Of a stretch of DNA of 64,000 nucleotides, positions 42,713 to 52,779 are shown in pieces. How positions within the stretch are numbered: the first letter of the stretch is position 1; each line of letters begins with the position of its first letter. The translations under genes and the position numbers were made by a program. Origin of the DNA: Clostridiales bacterium Firm_11 (lineage in GTDB: Bacteria > Bacillota > Clostridia > Christensenellales > Aristaeellaceae); NCBI GenBank assembly GCA_001604105.1, contig LVAQ01000006.1, forward strand, positions 124,001 through 188,000, read 5' to 3'. The notes under the pieces are model-generated. The model was not told the DNA's origin. It saw nothing but the letters and a program-made list of their open reading frames with translations, and did not search any database.

Positions 42713-43510
42713 TCATGCCAGGCTTTCTACAAAGCGCTTTATCTCTGCATTCACCTGTTCTGGATTATCGCCATTGGAAAAGTGCGCCGCTCCTTTAATG
42801 ATGGTAAGCGGGTACCCGGTCTGTTTTGCCCAGGCTTCACAATAGGCGCGAACCTTGCCGGTGGTATCACACTCCCCAAGAAGAATCAACACAGGGCACG
42901 TTAACGCGATGTCCTGATTCTCTTTGGCAAAACCTCGGTAGGCAATATCCAACTGGGCAATGATATCAGCTCTGGAAAGTGATGCTAACATGCGCAACAT
43001 GGTTTGCTTGGCGTACGTTGTTTTGGATACGGCACTGGCCATGCTTTGTCGCAGCATACGATCCGGAAACCATTTGGCCATTGGCGCCACCTGATGCAGC
43101 CACCAAATATCCGATTTTGTGTAGTAGCGATGGCCAAACGGCGTGGTATCCAGCGCCACGAAACCAGCGGTTCGCTCCGGATACGTTGCCGCAAACAACT
43201 GCGAAACATATCCGCCCATCGACATGCCTACAAAAACCGCTTTCTCGATGCCTTCCGCATCCAGAATCGCGCGCAGGTCTTCCACGCAATTCGCATAGGT
43301 AAAACTAGTATAGGGTCGCGATAGCCCATGCATCGGGACATCCCACGTTATTACAGTATTATGGGTGGTAAAAAAGTCCACCTGCTTTTCAAACATAGTA
43401 TGATCCGCGGTTAAGCCATGCGTAAAAACAAGCGTATGTTGGCTATGCTCATGACGCGTAATCCAGTAATGAACCGTACCCCGCATGGATGATTGTTCTT
43501 TGTGCTCCAT
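42713..43510 (-). CDS. Alpha/beta hydrolase
   Basis: A 265-residue alpha/beta-fold hydrolase. The oxyanion segment FTHGLTADH, the nucleophile elbow GMSMGGY, an acid in LLGECDTT and the histidine in GAAHFSNGDNP form the expected triad. It has a helical cap at residues 135-200. Substrate unknown; the family includes esterases and C-C hydrolases. A small membrane protein gene lies just upstream and may be co-transcribed. Confidence 0.88.
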   Translation of the reverse strand: MEHKEQSSMRGTVHYWITRHEHSQHTLVFTHGLTADHTMFEKQVDFFTTHNTVITWDVPMHGLSRPYTSFTYANCVEDLRAILDAEGIEKAVFVGMSMGGYVSQLFAATYPERTAGFVALDTTPFGHRYYTKSDIWWLHQVAPMAKWFPDRMLRQSMASAVSKTTYAKQTMLRMLASLSRADIIAQLDIAYRGFAKENQDIALTCPVLILLGECDTTGKVRAYCEAWAKQTGYPLTIIKGAAHFSNGDNPEQVNAEIKRFVESLA

Positions 43511-43552
43511 CTTTCTACACTTTCCCCCTGTTCGGGGCAGGCTTTCACGCCA

Positions 43553-43678
43553 TCAATAGAAATTGGTAAACATCGCGGCCGCCAATACGCTGCCCAGCAA
43601 CAGCACAGCCAGCGCAAGCGCGATAAATCTAGTCATTGTCGCCTTCGCATTCGGTTTCTTTTTCGTCTGTACCGCCAA
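43553..43678 (-). CDS. Small single-span membrane protein
   Basis: A 41-residue frame starting at TTG 43678 behind GGGAGGG. It has a basic N-terminus (KKKPNAKAT), then one hydrophobic helix (FIALALAVLLLGSVLAAAM) and a short tail NFY. It lies 42 bases before the hydrolase start on the same strand. The arrangement of charge, helix and ribosome site makes a real small protein plausible; no family is recognised. Confidence 0.5.
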   Translation of the reverse strand: MAVQTKKKPNAKATMTRFIALALAVLLLGSVLAAAMFTNFY

Positions 43679-43854
43679 AGAAAACCCTCCCATCTCGTGG
43701 TATTTCTGCAAGCATCCCTCGCCATTTCATGCGCTGACCATCCTGACATGCTTCCGGCTTCAGCTTGCCAGATTATCCTTTCGTGACAGTGCTTTCTTGC
43801 ATGTGAATTCATTCTACCACAAATCCCAAGCAATAATCACGCAAGAACGACTTT

Positions 43855-45093
43855 TTACAGGCAGCCCATCTTCATCATATGCTCCAAGGTGCGCATCAAG
43901 GCAAGCTTGCCATGGCTGTAGGTTAAACCGCCCTGCAAGTAGGCAACATAGGGCGCGCGCATCGGCGCATCGGCACTTAGTTCAATGCTTGCGCCTGCTA
44001 CAAAAGTACCGGCTGCCATAATCACCTGCTCCTGATAGCCCGGCATGTCCCATGGCTCCGGCAAGGCCATGCTGTCGACCGGTGAAGCCATCTGAATACC
44101 TTGACAAAAAGCAATCAAACGTTCCGGTGTGCCAAGCGTCAGCGCTTGGATGATATCTGTGCGCGACGCCTCCGGCGGCGGCATGGTTTGCATCCCCAAT
44201 TCCGTAAAAACCGCCGAGGCCAACACCGCCGTTTTAAGCGCTTGTGCAACCACATGCGGCGCCATAAACAGCCCTTGATAGAAGGGCTGGTAACTGGCGG
44301 CATAGCTGCCAACCTCAAGCCCAATCGCAGGCGCAGTAAGGCGATAACTGATGCGATCGATCCATTTTTGCTTGCCAACGATATAGCCGCCCGTGGGCGC
44401 CAAACCGCCGCCCGGATTCTTAATCAGGCTGCCAACGCAAATATCCGCGCCATAATCCGTCGGCTCGCCGGTTTGAACAAACTCGCCATAGCAATTATCC
44501 ACCATGAGAATGGCCTCTGGAAAATCGGCAAGCAGCATCTCTTTGAGCGGCAATAGATCGATGGGGTTCAGTGAACGCCGCGTAGAATAACCACGGCTAC
44601 GCTGCACCGCCACCACTTTGGTGGTAGGCTTCATGGCGGCACGGATAGCTGGCAAATCAAGCTGCCCTGCCGTATCCAATTCCACCTGTGCATACCCAAC
44701 GCCCATTTCCTGTAACGAGCCAGCACGATCCCCCGCAAAACCAATCACACCACCGAGCGTATCGTATGGCGCGCCGCTCACATATAAAAGCTCATCCCCC
44801 GGCAGCAAAAGCCCAAAGAAGCATAAGGAAAGCGCATGCGTGCCGGAAGCGATCTGTGGTCGTACGATGGCCGCTTCCGTATGGAACAGATCCGCGTAGA
44901 TCGCTTCCAACGTATCCCGTCCAATATCTCCGTACCCGTAGCCTGTCGTCGGCGAAAAATGACGCACGGCTACCGCATGCTTCTGAAATGTGTCCAGCAC
45001 GCGCGCAGTGTTGGATAACGCAATTTCATCTATGTTCCTGAACGATTGGTCACAAAGGCTTTCCGCCTTTGCAAAGAGCTCGTGAACGATCAT
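43855..45093 (-). CDS. PLP-dependent methionine gamma-lyase family protein (aluminium resistance type)
   Basis: A 412-residue fold-type I PLP enzyme. It has TGYGYGDIGRDTLEAIYADL, RPQIASGTHALSL, the aspartate in LMVDNCYGEF and the PLP lysine in GSLIKNPGGGLAPTGGY. The family, once named aluminium resistance protein, is related to cystathionine and methionine gamma-lyases, but its reaction is poorly known. ATG 45093 (GGAAGG upstream) overlaps the miaA stop by 4 bases; the frame runs on to 45171 inside miaA. It is the last gene of the operon. Confidence 0.88.
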   Translation of the reverse strand: MIVHELFAKAESLCDQSFRNIDEIALSNTARVLDTFQKHAVAVRHFSPTTGYGYGDIGRDTLEAIYADLFHTEAAIVRPQIASGTHALSLCFFGLLLPGDELLYVSGAPYDTLGGVIGFAGDRAGSLQEMGVGYAQVELDTAGQLDLPAIRAAMKPTTKVVAVQRSRGYSTRRSLNPIDLLPLKEMLLADFPEAILMVDNCYGEFVQTGEPTDYGADICVGSLIKNPGGGLAPTGGYIVGKQKWIDRISYRLTAPAIGLEVGSYAASYQPFYQGLFMAPHVVAQALKTAVLASAVFTELGMQTMPPPEASRTDIIQALTLGTPERLIAFCQGIQMASPVDSMALPEPWDMPGYQEQVIMAAGTFVAGASIELSADAPMRAPYVAYLQGGLTYSHGKLALMRTLEHMMKMGCL

Positions 45094-46028
45094 TGATTTG
45101 CTTCCTTCCAGAATGTTTTTGCCATTTGCAGTGCCATTGCCGTGTTTTCTTTCCGTGCCATATCCAGCCACTGCACGCGCGGCTCAGCGCGGAACCATGT
45201 CCATTGCCGTTTGGCATAGTGCCGTGTATGCTGCTGGATGCGCTGCACCGCTTCCTGAATGCTTGTTTCACCCGCAAGAGCGGCTACAATTTCTTTATAC
45301 CCGATGCCCTGCATGGCCTGCGCCGTTGCGGGCACATTGTTATGCAGCAACGCCTGTACTTCACGCAGCAGACCTTGCTCCATCATGCGTTCCACTCGCG
45401 CATTGATACGCGTATACAGCATCGCGCGATCCATGGTCGTTCCAAGCATGCAAAACGACATTGTATGCGTTTGGAGTGCAGGTTGCTGATGAGAAAAGGG
45501 CTTGCCCGTCAGTTCATATACCTCGATGGCACGGGTTACACGCTGTACATCGTTAGGATGCAGCCGCGCGGCCGTTTTGGGATCAATCTGTTCAAGGCGG
45601 CTGAACAGTCGCAATTTCCCCTCTGGTGTTTCCGCTTCTCTCTTGAGCCGCCGGCGAAGCTCATCATCGCTTCGAATGCCTCCCAGCTGAAGCTCTTGCG
45701 TCAGCGCCCGAAGGTAAAACCCCGTCCCTCCCGTCAAAATGGGAAGTCTGCCGCGTGTCCCAACTTCCCGTATCGTATCCTGCGCGGCTTTGGCATATTG
45801 CGCTACCGTAAAGCTTTCGTGCGGCTCCAGAATATCCAGCAAATGATGCTTGATGCCCTGGCGTTCCGCCAAGGATGGTTTGGCCGTTCCGATATCCATG
45901 CGCCTGTAAATCTGCATGCTATCCATGTTGATGATCTCACCGTCAAGCTCCTTGGCAAGCGTAATCGCGAGCTTCGTCTTGCCGCTTGCGGTTGGCCCCA
46001 CAACGCATACAACTGGTTGTTGTTCCAT
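45090..46028 (-). CDS. miaA: tRNA dimethylallyltransferase
   Basis: A 312-residue enzyme that adds a dimethylallyl group to A37 of tRNAs reading UNN codons. The P-loop GPTASGKTKLA, the DSMQIYRRMDIGTAKP segment, GGTGFYL and the late GIGYKEIV and WFRAEPRVQWLD motifs are present. ATG 46028 is chosen since GAGGGG lies 6 bases before it; another ATG at 46034 sits too close. It overlaps mutL. The partner miaB, for the next step on the same base, lies four genes upstream in the same operon. Confidence 0.95.
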   Translation of the reverse strand: MEQQPVVCVVGPTASGKTKLAITLAKELDGEIINMDSMQIYRRMDIGTAKPSLAERQGIKHHLLDILEPHESFTVAQYAKAAQDTIREVGTRGRLPILTGGTGFYLRALTQELQLGGIRSDDELRRRLKREAETPEGKLRLFSRLEQIDPKTAARLHPNDVQRVTRAIEVYELTGKPFSHQQPALQTHTMSFCMLGTTMDRAMLYTRINARVERMMEQGLLREVQALLHNNVPATAQAMQGIGYKEIVAALAGETSIQEAVQRIQQHTRHYAKRQWTWFRAEPRVQWLDMARKENTAMALQMAKTFWKEANQ

Positions 46029-46038
46029 GGTCATCCCC

Positions 46039-48213
46039 TCACTGGATGCGCTTAAAACGCTTTTCCAACTCTCGCCTGGGTATTTCAATGACGATCGGCC
46101 TGCCATGCGGGCAAGTAGGCTGTGCGCCCGTGGACAGCATCTGTTCTAAAAGCAACCGCACATCTTCCTCGCGGAGTATATCTCCCGCTTTTATCGCATG
46201 CTTGCATGCCAGCTGTGCCACATGCCTTCGCATACGCTCTCGCGTTGCTTTGCCGCGCGCGGCTTGCTGCTCGTCCAGCACATCCAAAAGCACATCACGT
46301 AAGTCTTCGGTTTCACCTAAGATCACAGGCACGGCGCGTACGGCCACCGACGTCGCGTCAAATACTTCTACTTCAAAGCCGGAATCGACAAGCGTTTCTT
46401 CCATATCCGAAAGCGTTGAGACATCACGCGCGGTCAGTCGTATCATTTGCGGGGTCATAAGCTGCTGGGAAATGGTCATGGTGTCATAACGCGCCAAAAA
46501 ACGGTCAAAGAGAACACGCTCATGCGCCGCATGCTGATCAACCATCAGAAGCCGTTCTCCTGCTTCAAACAGCAGATAGGTTCGAAAAGCCGCGCCGATG
46601 TAGCGCAGTGTTATGCGATCATCAGGTTCTGCAAAGGCTTCCTGTGTATAGGTGATTGAATCCGTTTCCCTTTCAGGAATCCCCTCCGTCGCCTGCGAAT
46701 CCCCAAGTCCAGTTCGATGAAAGCGCATCACAGAGCCTTGCGGAGTCGTCCAACTCATGTTGCTCTCTGGTACTGTGGTTGCCACCATGCTTTCATCCGT
46801 GCTGGCCGTTACGGGCATAACGGTATCATCCGCATGATCCGCTTCATCTTCCCCAACACTTTCGGGAATCCATTGCACGCTCTCTCGCTGTATCAGCATT
46901 TCCTCAGCGCTGTGCGGCATCGCCGCAGGCTCACGCAGAATCGGCGGGGAAGAACTTGGCTGTTCCTGCTTGGACAATCCGTCATTGCGCACGCTGCCCC
47001 ACGAGGGATCGTTGATGCCAGGCATCCCATATAGTTCGGGTACGATTGGGTTTTCCCTTGGCTCGCACTCCCTTTGCGTATCCGCGTCCTGCACCGCATG
47101 TTGTTGCGTGGCATCCGCCAGCTCGTCCTCCATACCCTCCCGCCAAGCCATCAGCTTGATTTCCTGCTCCGGCGAAACCATATCCGCTTTCGTTTCACCC
47201 GCTAGTTTTTCCTGAATCGTGACCGTACGAAGCGCGTCGCCCGTAAGCGCTGTTATCGCCTGCGCAACGGCATCGGGATTTTGAAAGCGCACTTCCAGCT
47301 TATTGGGGTGAACGTTTACATCCACCTGATGGTACGGCATGGTGAGCATCAACACGCAGCTTGGGAAACGTCCAATCATCACATAACCCTCGCAGCCTCT
47401 TTCAAGCGCGCGCCCTAATGCTTCACTGCGGAAGTATCGCCCATTGATGAAAAAACTCTGTTGCAGGCGGTTACCGCGAGACTGTTCCCCTACGCCCACA
47501 TACCCTTCCAGCACAACACCGGACTGCACTCCTTTTATAGGATACATGGCTTGCAGCGCCTCGCGCCCATATACGCAGTAGATCGCCGATTCCAGCGTAC
47601 CATCACCCGCGCTGCGGTAGATGGTCTTGCCTTCATTGACAAAACGAAAAGCAATATTCGGCTTACTGAGGATCAGCCGCATCATGTAATCAGAAACCAA
47701 TGCAGCCTCCGCCGTTGGCTTTTTCAGAAACTTGAGCCGCACGGGCGCATTGAAAAAGAGATCGCGCATGGTTATGGTCGTGCCAATAGGGCTTGCAGCC
47801 TCAACGATTTCCCCCATCGTGCCTGCTTCTACATGCGTCTTGATTCCGTAATCCGCATCCGCCGTGCGTGTGATACAGGTCACTTTGGAAACGGCGGCAA
47901 TAGATGCAAGCGCTTCCCCGCGAAAACCCAGTGTACGCACGCTGAATAACTCTTCGGCTTTGCGCAGTTTGCTGGTAGCATGACGTTCAAATGCCATGCG
48001 GACTTGTCCGGCTGGTATCCCCCGCCCGTTGTCACTCACGCGAAGGTAGCCAATGCCGCCGTTCTTCAGTTCCACCGTTACGGCGGTTGCGCCCGCGTCA
48101 ATGCTGTTTTCAACCAGCTCCTTCACCGCGGACGCGGGTCGCTCCACAACCTCGCCAGCGGCAATTTGCCCGATCACAGCATCGCTCAGTCGCATGATGG
48201 GTTCGAATTCCAT
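46039..48213 (-). CDS. mutL: DNA mismatch repair protein MutL
   Basis: A 724-residue mismatch repair ATPase. The GHKL domain is N-terminal (IAAGEVVERPASAVKELVEN, DNGRGIP, RHATSKL, GFRGEALASIA). A variable acidic linker spans about 345-530. The C-terminal domain has DQHAAHERVLFDRF and ends with PTCPHGRP, so the metal-dependent nicking endonuclease typical of bacteria without MutH is expected; the usual zinc-binding DQHA(x)2E(x)4E pattern is visible. ATG 48213 follows AAGGAG. It starts 10 bases after mutS. Confidence 0.95.
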   Translation of the reverse strand: MEFEPIMRLSDAVIGQIAAGEVVERPASAVKELVENSIDAGATAVTVELKNGGIGYLRVSDNGRGIPAGQVRMAFERHATSKLRKAEELFSVRTLGFRGEALASIAAVSKVTCITRTADADYGIKTHVEAGTMGEIVEAASPIGTTITMRDLFFNAPVRLKFLKKPTAEAALVSDYMMRLILSKPNIAFRFVNEGKTIYRSAGDGTLESAIYCVYGREALQAMYPIKGVQSGVVLEGYVGVGEQSRGNRLQQSFFINGRYFRSEALGRALERGCEGYVMIGRFPSCVLMLTMPYHQVDVNVHPNKLEVRFQNPDAVAQAITALTGDALRTVTIQEKLAGETKADMVSPEQEIKLMAWREGMEDELADATQQHAVQDADTQRECEPRENPIVPELYGMPGINDPSWGSVRNDGLSKQEQPSSSPPILREPAAMPHSAEEMLIQRESVQWIPESVGEDEADHADDTVMPVTASTDESMVATTVPESNMSWTTPQGSVMRFHRTGLGDSQATEGIPERETDSITYTQEAFAEPDDRITLRYIGAAFRTYLLFEAGERLLMVDQHAAHERVLFDRFLARYDTMTISQQLMTPQMIRLTARDVSTLSDMEETLVDSGFEVEVFDATSVAVRAVPVILGETEDLRDVLLDVLDEQQAARGKATRERMRRHVAQLACKHAIKAGDILREEDVRLLLEQMLSTGAQPTCPHGRPIVIEIPRRELEKRFKRIQ

Positions 48214-48223
48214 GATTTTCTCC

Positions 48224-50818
48224 TTACAGCCTTCTGGCCTTTTCACGCAAGCGGAACAACACGTTGAGCGCGTCCATCGGTGTTATGGAAAGCACCTCCA
48301 GCGTTTTGAGTTCCTCCACCAGTTCATCCTGCTGTATATGAAACAGATCGGTCTGCTTATTTGCTTTCTTTTTGTTTTCAAGAATGTTCTGGCTGATGGT
48401 TTCCTGATTGATATCACTGACTTCAAGCCGCGCTTGTATCTCGTGGGCGCGAGCGACTACGCTTGCGGGGATTCCCGCAAGGCGCGCCACATGAACGCCG
48501 TAGCTCTTATCCGCACCGCCCGGCTTTATCTTTCGCAGGAAGATGACATCCTCGCCGCGTTCCATCACGGTGATGCAGTAATTCTTCACCCCGTCAAAGC
48601 GGCCTTCCAGCTCACTTAGCTCATGATAGTGTGTGGCAAACAGCGTTTTCGCCCCGATTTTCTTTTGGTCCAGGATATGTTCCACCACTGCCCACGCGAT
48701 GCTGAGACCATCAAACGTACTGGTACCCCTACCGATCTCGTCCAGCAGGATGAGCGATCGGCTGGTTGCGTTTCGAAGGATTCCAGCCGTTTCACTCATC
48801 TCCACCATAAAGGTGCTTTGCCCGCCGGCGAGATCATCCGAAGCGCCGATGCGCGTGAAAATGCGATCACATAAGCTCACTTTTGCTTCCATCGCGGGTA
48901 CAAAGCTACCGATATGCGCTAGGAGCGTGATTTGCGCAACTTGCCGCATATAAGTACTCTTTCCGGCCATATTGGGGCCGGTGATAATGAGCATTCGGTT
49001 TTGATCCGTATCCAGCAGAACATCATTGGGTATGAAGGACACATCCGACATCGAACGTTCCACAATGGGATGACGGCCGCCTTTGATGTCAATTACGCCA
49101 TCTTCTGTAATGGTCGGCTTAACATAGTCATACTCGCGCGCAACCCGTGCCAGGGATAAAATCGCATCCATCGTTTTCAACGCCATTGCGTTTTGCTGGA
49201 TCGCGGGTATCTCTTTTGCAATTTCATCCCGAATGGCCGCGAACAATTGTGCTTCCAGCGCTAAGGCAGCTTGCTGCGCGCCGGTAATTTTCCGTTCGAT
49301 TTCAACAAGCTCAGGCGTAATATACCGCTCCGCGTTCGCCAGCGTCTGCTTTCGCGTATAGCGCAACGGTACGCTGCCCAGATTGCTTTTGGTCACCTCA
49401 ATATAGAAACCAAAAACACGGTTAAACTGTATCTTCAAATTCTTGATGCCAGTTTCCTGCCGCTCCGCGGTTTCCAAATCGAGCACCCATTGCTTGCCGT
49501 TGATGCTCGCTTCGCGGTAGCCGTCCAAATCCGCATGATATCCATCCGCAATGATACCGCCATCCGTTATGGTGGGCGGCGCATCAGGGTGGATTGCGCG
49601 CGTGATAAGGGTTTGTAACGCCGTTAGCGGCGCCAGCGTATGTGCCAACGCCGCGATGGCAGGCACCTGAAACTGCGCCAGCAGTTCCTTAATCGGTTCA
49701 ATACAAAGCAGAGAGCGCTTGAGCGCCAGACAGTCCCGCGCGTTTAGGCTGCCATAGCTGATTCTGCCCAGCAACCGTTCAAGATCCGCAACCTGTGACA
49801 GTTGGCTTCCAAGCTCTTCCGCATCGATATAACGGTCATGCAGTGCCTCTACCGCATTCAGTCTCGCGCGAATGCGCTCCGGGTTGACCAGCGGCTCCTC
49901 CACCCAGCTTTTCAGCAGGCGCGCACCCATGGCTGTTTCTGTTTTATCCAAAAGGTTCAGGAGCGAGCCGCGGCGCTCACCGCTGCGCAGGCTTTCCGTC
50001 AGTTCCAGATTGCGCCTGGTGATGCTATCCAGGTACATGGTATCCCCGCCATGGTATGGCGTCACCTGGGTAATGTGCGCAAGGGAATTCTTTTGCGTCT
50101 CATTCAGGTAATGCAGCAGTGCGCCTGCGGCGATCACACGCTTATCACGTGCTTCAAACCCCAGCGCTAGGACGTTTGTTCCCCCAAAATGCGCCAGCAG
50201 GTTCTGCTCGGCTCGTTTACGCTCGAAAACCGATGCCGTGAGCTGCGTAACGGCGATCGTCTCTCCAAGGCTTTCCATCAGCGCAGTCTCATTATCCGTA
50301 ATAATCTCATGCGGGAATATGCGCGTGATTTCATCACGAAGCTGCGTAGAAGCGTCCTTAACCTTATGGACAAGGAACTCACCCGTGCTCACATCAGTAT
50401 ACGCGAGCGAAGCTTCTTTCCCGTGGAACGCGACGCAAAGGATGAAGCTGTTGCTCTTTTCGTCCAGCATCGCGGGATCCACCACCGTGCCGGGGGTCAC
50501 GATCCGCACCACCTCACGCTCCACAAGCCCCTTGCTCAAGGCGGGATCAGTAACCTGTTCGCAGATCGCCACTTTATGCCCACGTTCAATAAGCCTTGAA
50601 ATATAGGTCGAAGCCGCATGGTAGGGTATGCCGCACATCGGCGCACGTTCACTTAACCCGCAATCTTTCCCCGTTAACGTTAGCTCCAGTTCGCGGGATA
50701 CCAGAAGCGCATCTTCAAAAAACATTTCATAAAAATCGCCCAGGCGAAAAAACAGGATGCACTCCTTATGCTTGGCTTTGATATCAAGGTACTGCTGCAT
50801 CATCGGCGTTACGGGCAT
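48224..50818 (-). CDS. mutS: DNA mismatch repair protein MutS
   Basis: An 864-residue mismatch sensor. The N-terminal mismatch-binding Phe-x-Glu lies in RLGDFYEMF; the ATPase has GPNMAGKSTYMRQ (Walker A), the STFMVEM signature, LLDEIGRGTSTFDG (Walker B) and FATHYHEL. The C-terminal end is complete. ATG 50818 is chosen by homology (MPVTPMMQQYL matches usual starts) with GGAAAGG upstream. It is followed by mutL in the common Bacillota order. Confidence 0.96.
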   Translation of the reverse strand: MPVTPMMQQYLDIKAKHKECILFFRLGDFYEMFFEDALLVSRELELTLTGKDCGLSERAPMCGIPYHAASTYISRLIERGHKVAICEQVTDPALSKGLVEREVVRIVTPGTVVDPAMLDEKSNSFILCVAFHGKEASLAYTDVSTGEFLVHKVKDASTQLRDEITRIFPHEIITDNETALMESLGETIAVTQLTASVFERKRAEQNLLAHFGGTNVLALGFEARDKRVIAAGALLHYLNETQKNSLAHITQVTPYHGGDTMYLDSITRRNLELTESLRSGERRGSLLNLLDKTETAMGARLLKSWVEEPLVNPERIRARLNAVEALHDRYIDAEELGSQLSQVADLERLLGRISYGSLNARDCLALKRSLLCIEPIKELLAQFQVPAIAALAHTLAPLTALQTLITRAIHPDAPPTITDGGIIADGYHADLDGYREASINGKQWVLDLETAERQETGIKNLKIQFNRVFGFYIEVTKSNLGSVPLRYTRKQTLANAERYITPELVEIERKITGAQQAALALEAQLFAAIRDEIAKEIPAIQQNAMALKTMDAILSLARVAREYDYVKPTITEDGVIDIKGGRHPIVERSMSDVSFIPNDVLLDTDQNRMLIITGPNMAGKSTYMRQVAQITLLAHIGSFVPAMEAKVSLCDRIFTRIGASDDLAGGQSTFMVEMSETAGILRNATSRSLILLDEIGRGTSTFDGLSIAWAVVEHILDQKKIGAKTLFATHYHELSELEGRFDGVKNYCITVMERGEDVIFLRKIKPGGADKSYGVHVARLAGIPASVVARAHEIQARLEVSDINQETISQNILENKKKANKQTDLFHIQQDELVEELKTLEVLSITPMDALNVLFRLREKARRL

Positions 50819-50966
50819 CGTTGTTTTTTCCTTTCCGGCATGGTTCTCATGCGATGTTAGGCGCATTTAAACGGGTAGCATATGCAGGCAGCGCAAAGGC
50901 TGTTTCTGCGCGCTTCAGGAGGCCATTCTCCGCATTGTATGCAACCACAGGGCGGCTATTCTATCC

Positions 50967-51368
50967 TCAATGGCCGCAGCCAGCACAACTGCTGCAGGAA
51001 CCCGAGCAGCCTTCCTGCGCTTGCTCCATCTCTCCTGTAACGACATACTTGATGATTCGGTTTACCTGCTTCATCATATCGCCAAAAGCGGTGTTGGCTT
51101 CCCGCATAGCTTTAATGAGCTGGTTTTCGTCGATTGCCTTTTCCGTCGCCTCCAGATTTTCGCTGGCTTCATCCAATGCGCTGCGGTCAATATCCTCAGA
51201 GGTGAGCAGCGCCTCTACCGCGGAGCGATGCTGTGCATACGCAGCAATCAACCCCGCCGCTTCTTCGTTACGCATGGCAGCCGTTTCGGCAATGCGCATT
51301 TTAATATATTCCTCGCTCTCCAAAATCGCTTCGGCGAGCTGTTCTGCTTGGTTCAGTACCTTTTCCAT
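50967..51368 (-). CDS. YlbF/YmcA (RicA-like) family protein
   Basis: A 133-residue helical protein of the YlbF/YmcA family with a C-terminal cysteine cluster CSGSCSSCAGC (C-x3-C-x2-C-x2-C). In Bacillus, RicA, RicF and RicT form a complex that carries iron-sulfur clusters and affects RNase Y activity and development; the cysteine tail is typical of RicA. It begins 4 bases after miaB, the same neighbourhood as ymcA-ymcB in Bacillus. RicA rather than RicF is inferred from the cysteines and neighbour. Confidence 0.8.
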   Translation of the reverse strand: MEKVLNQAEQLAEAILESEEYIKMRIAETAAMRNEEAAGLIAAYAQHRSAVEALLTSEDIDRSALDEASENLEATEKAIDENQLIKAMREANTAFGDMMKQVNRIIKYVVTGEMEQAQEGCSGSCSSCAGCGH

Positions 51369-51372
51369 CGTG

Positions 51373-52779
51373 TTATTCTCCTTCTGTCAGTCGTTGTGCT
51401 TTGAGGGTATTGGTCGCGCTTTGGATAATGGTTACCGGGATAATCTGGCCGATATCCGCGCTCGAGCCGGGGAATGTAATCGTGATACCGCGCATGCCTT
51501 TACCGGATACCATTGCCGCATCTCGTTTGCTGATGCTCTCCACCAGCACCTGTTCCTGCTGGCCAAGCATGCTTTGGTATGTCCTTTGTGTGCTTTCTTC
51601 CATCACGCGGATCAACCGACCGATTCGCTCGCTGGTTTCCTGCTCTGGAAGGCGTCCTGTTAGCTTTGCTGCGGCCGTGCCTTCCCGGGCGCTGTAGATG
51701 AAAGTAAACGCCGCATCATACCCTACCTGTTCCACCAGCGATACCGTGTCCATAAACTGCGCCTCTGTTTCGCCCGGAAAGCCGACGATCAAATCCGTCG
51801 TCAGGCCAATGTTTGGTATGGCTTGGCGCAGGCTGTATACACGCTCCAGATACTTCTCACGCGTATAATGGCGGTTCATGGCCAGCAGAATCTCGTTGCT
51901 GCCGCTTTGTACCGGCAGGTGCAGGTGATTCAGGATGTGCTTGCCTCCTGCCATGGCATCGATGAGCGCATCGGACAGATCTTTGGGGTGGGAAGTCATA
52001 AAGCGGATGCGAGGCACGCCCATTTGATCCAACGCTTTCAGGAGCGCCGGGAACGTTTCCTGCCCGCCATTGCCATAGCTGTTCACGTTCTGCCCCAACA
52101 GCATGATCTCTTTGACGCCGCTTTCCAGCAAGGTTTGGGCTTCACGCAGGATATCATCCATGCTGCGGCTGCGTTCGCGACCCCGCACATAGGGGACGAT
52201 GCAATAAGAACAGTAGTTGTTACAGCCGTACATAATGGTGATGAACGCCTTGTTGCTGTTTTTGCGTTTTACCGGCAAACCTTCGGCGATGGTATTCTCC
52301 TGCTGCGCAAGGCGCACCACGCGGTTGCCGCTTGCCAGAAGCACCTCCAGCATCTCCGGCAGTTCATATACATTATGGGTGCCAAACGCAAGGTCAACAA
52401 ACGGGTACTGTTTCAGGATGCGTTCCGCCATGTGGGGCTGCTGTACCATGCATCCGCAAACGCCGATAATCAGGTTTGCATTCTTCTTCTTTAGCTCATT
52501 GAGCCATGTCACATTGCCCAGCGCACGACGCTCGGCGTTCTCCCGTACACAGCAGGTGTTGAAAAGCACCAGATCCGCCTCTTTACGATCCTTCGCTTCC
52601 AGCATCCCCATCTGTTCAAGCATGCCTGCCAGGGTTTCGCTGTCGTGCGCGTTCATCTGGCAGCCATAGGTTACGATATGGTAGCTCTGCGGGCGCTCAG
52701 GCATGGCCGCGATGCGTTCAATGGCGTCTTCCTGCCTTTTAAGCGCTTCCGAGGTGATATAAACTGGGTTCTTGCTCAC
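51373..52779 (-). CDS. miaB: tRNA-2-methylthio-N6-dimethylallyladenosine synthase
   Basis: A 468-residue radical-SAM methylthiotransferase that adds a methylthio group to i6A37 of tRNA. The UPF0004 domain has cysteines in VTYGCQMN, FNTCCVREN and GVCGCMVQ; the radical-SAM cluster is CNNYCSYCIVP; a TRAM domain ends the protein. GTG 52779 overlaps the RNase G stop (GTGA), with an A/G-rich site upstream; ATG 52821 is an alternative inside the previous gene. Works after MiaA, encoded in the same operon. Confidence 0.95.
   Translation of the reverse strand: MSKNPVYITSEALKRQEDAIERIAAMPERPQSYHIVTYGCQMNAHDSETLAGMLEQMGMLEAKDRKEADLVLFNTCCVRENAERRALGNVTWLNELKKKNANLIIGVCGCMVQQPHMAERILKQYPFVDLAFGTHNVYELPEMLEVLLASGNRVVRLAQQENTIAEGLPVKRKNSNKAFITIMYGCNNYCSYCIVPYVRGRERSRSMDDILREAQTLLESGVKEIMLLGQNVNSYGNGGQETFPALLKALDQMGVPRIRFMTSHPKDLSDALIDAMAGGKHILNHLHLPVQSGSNEILLAMNRHYTREKYLERVYSLRQAIPNIGLTTDLIVGFPGETEAQFMDTVSLVEQVGYDAAFTFIYSAREGTAAAKLTGRLPEQETSERIGRLIRVMEESTQRTYQSMLGQQEQVLVESISKRDAAMVSGKGMRGITITFPGSSADIGQIIPVTIIQSATNTLKAQRLTEGE

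Noticed and set aside
45069..46055. Plus-strand open frame of 328 codons opposite miaA
   Set aside because: miaA motifs are complete on the minus strand; the opposite frame has no start signal.
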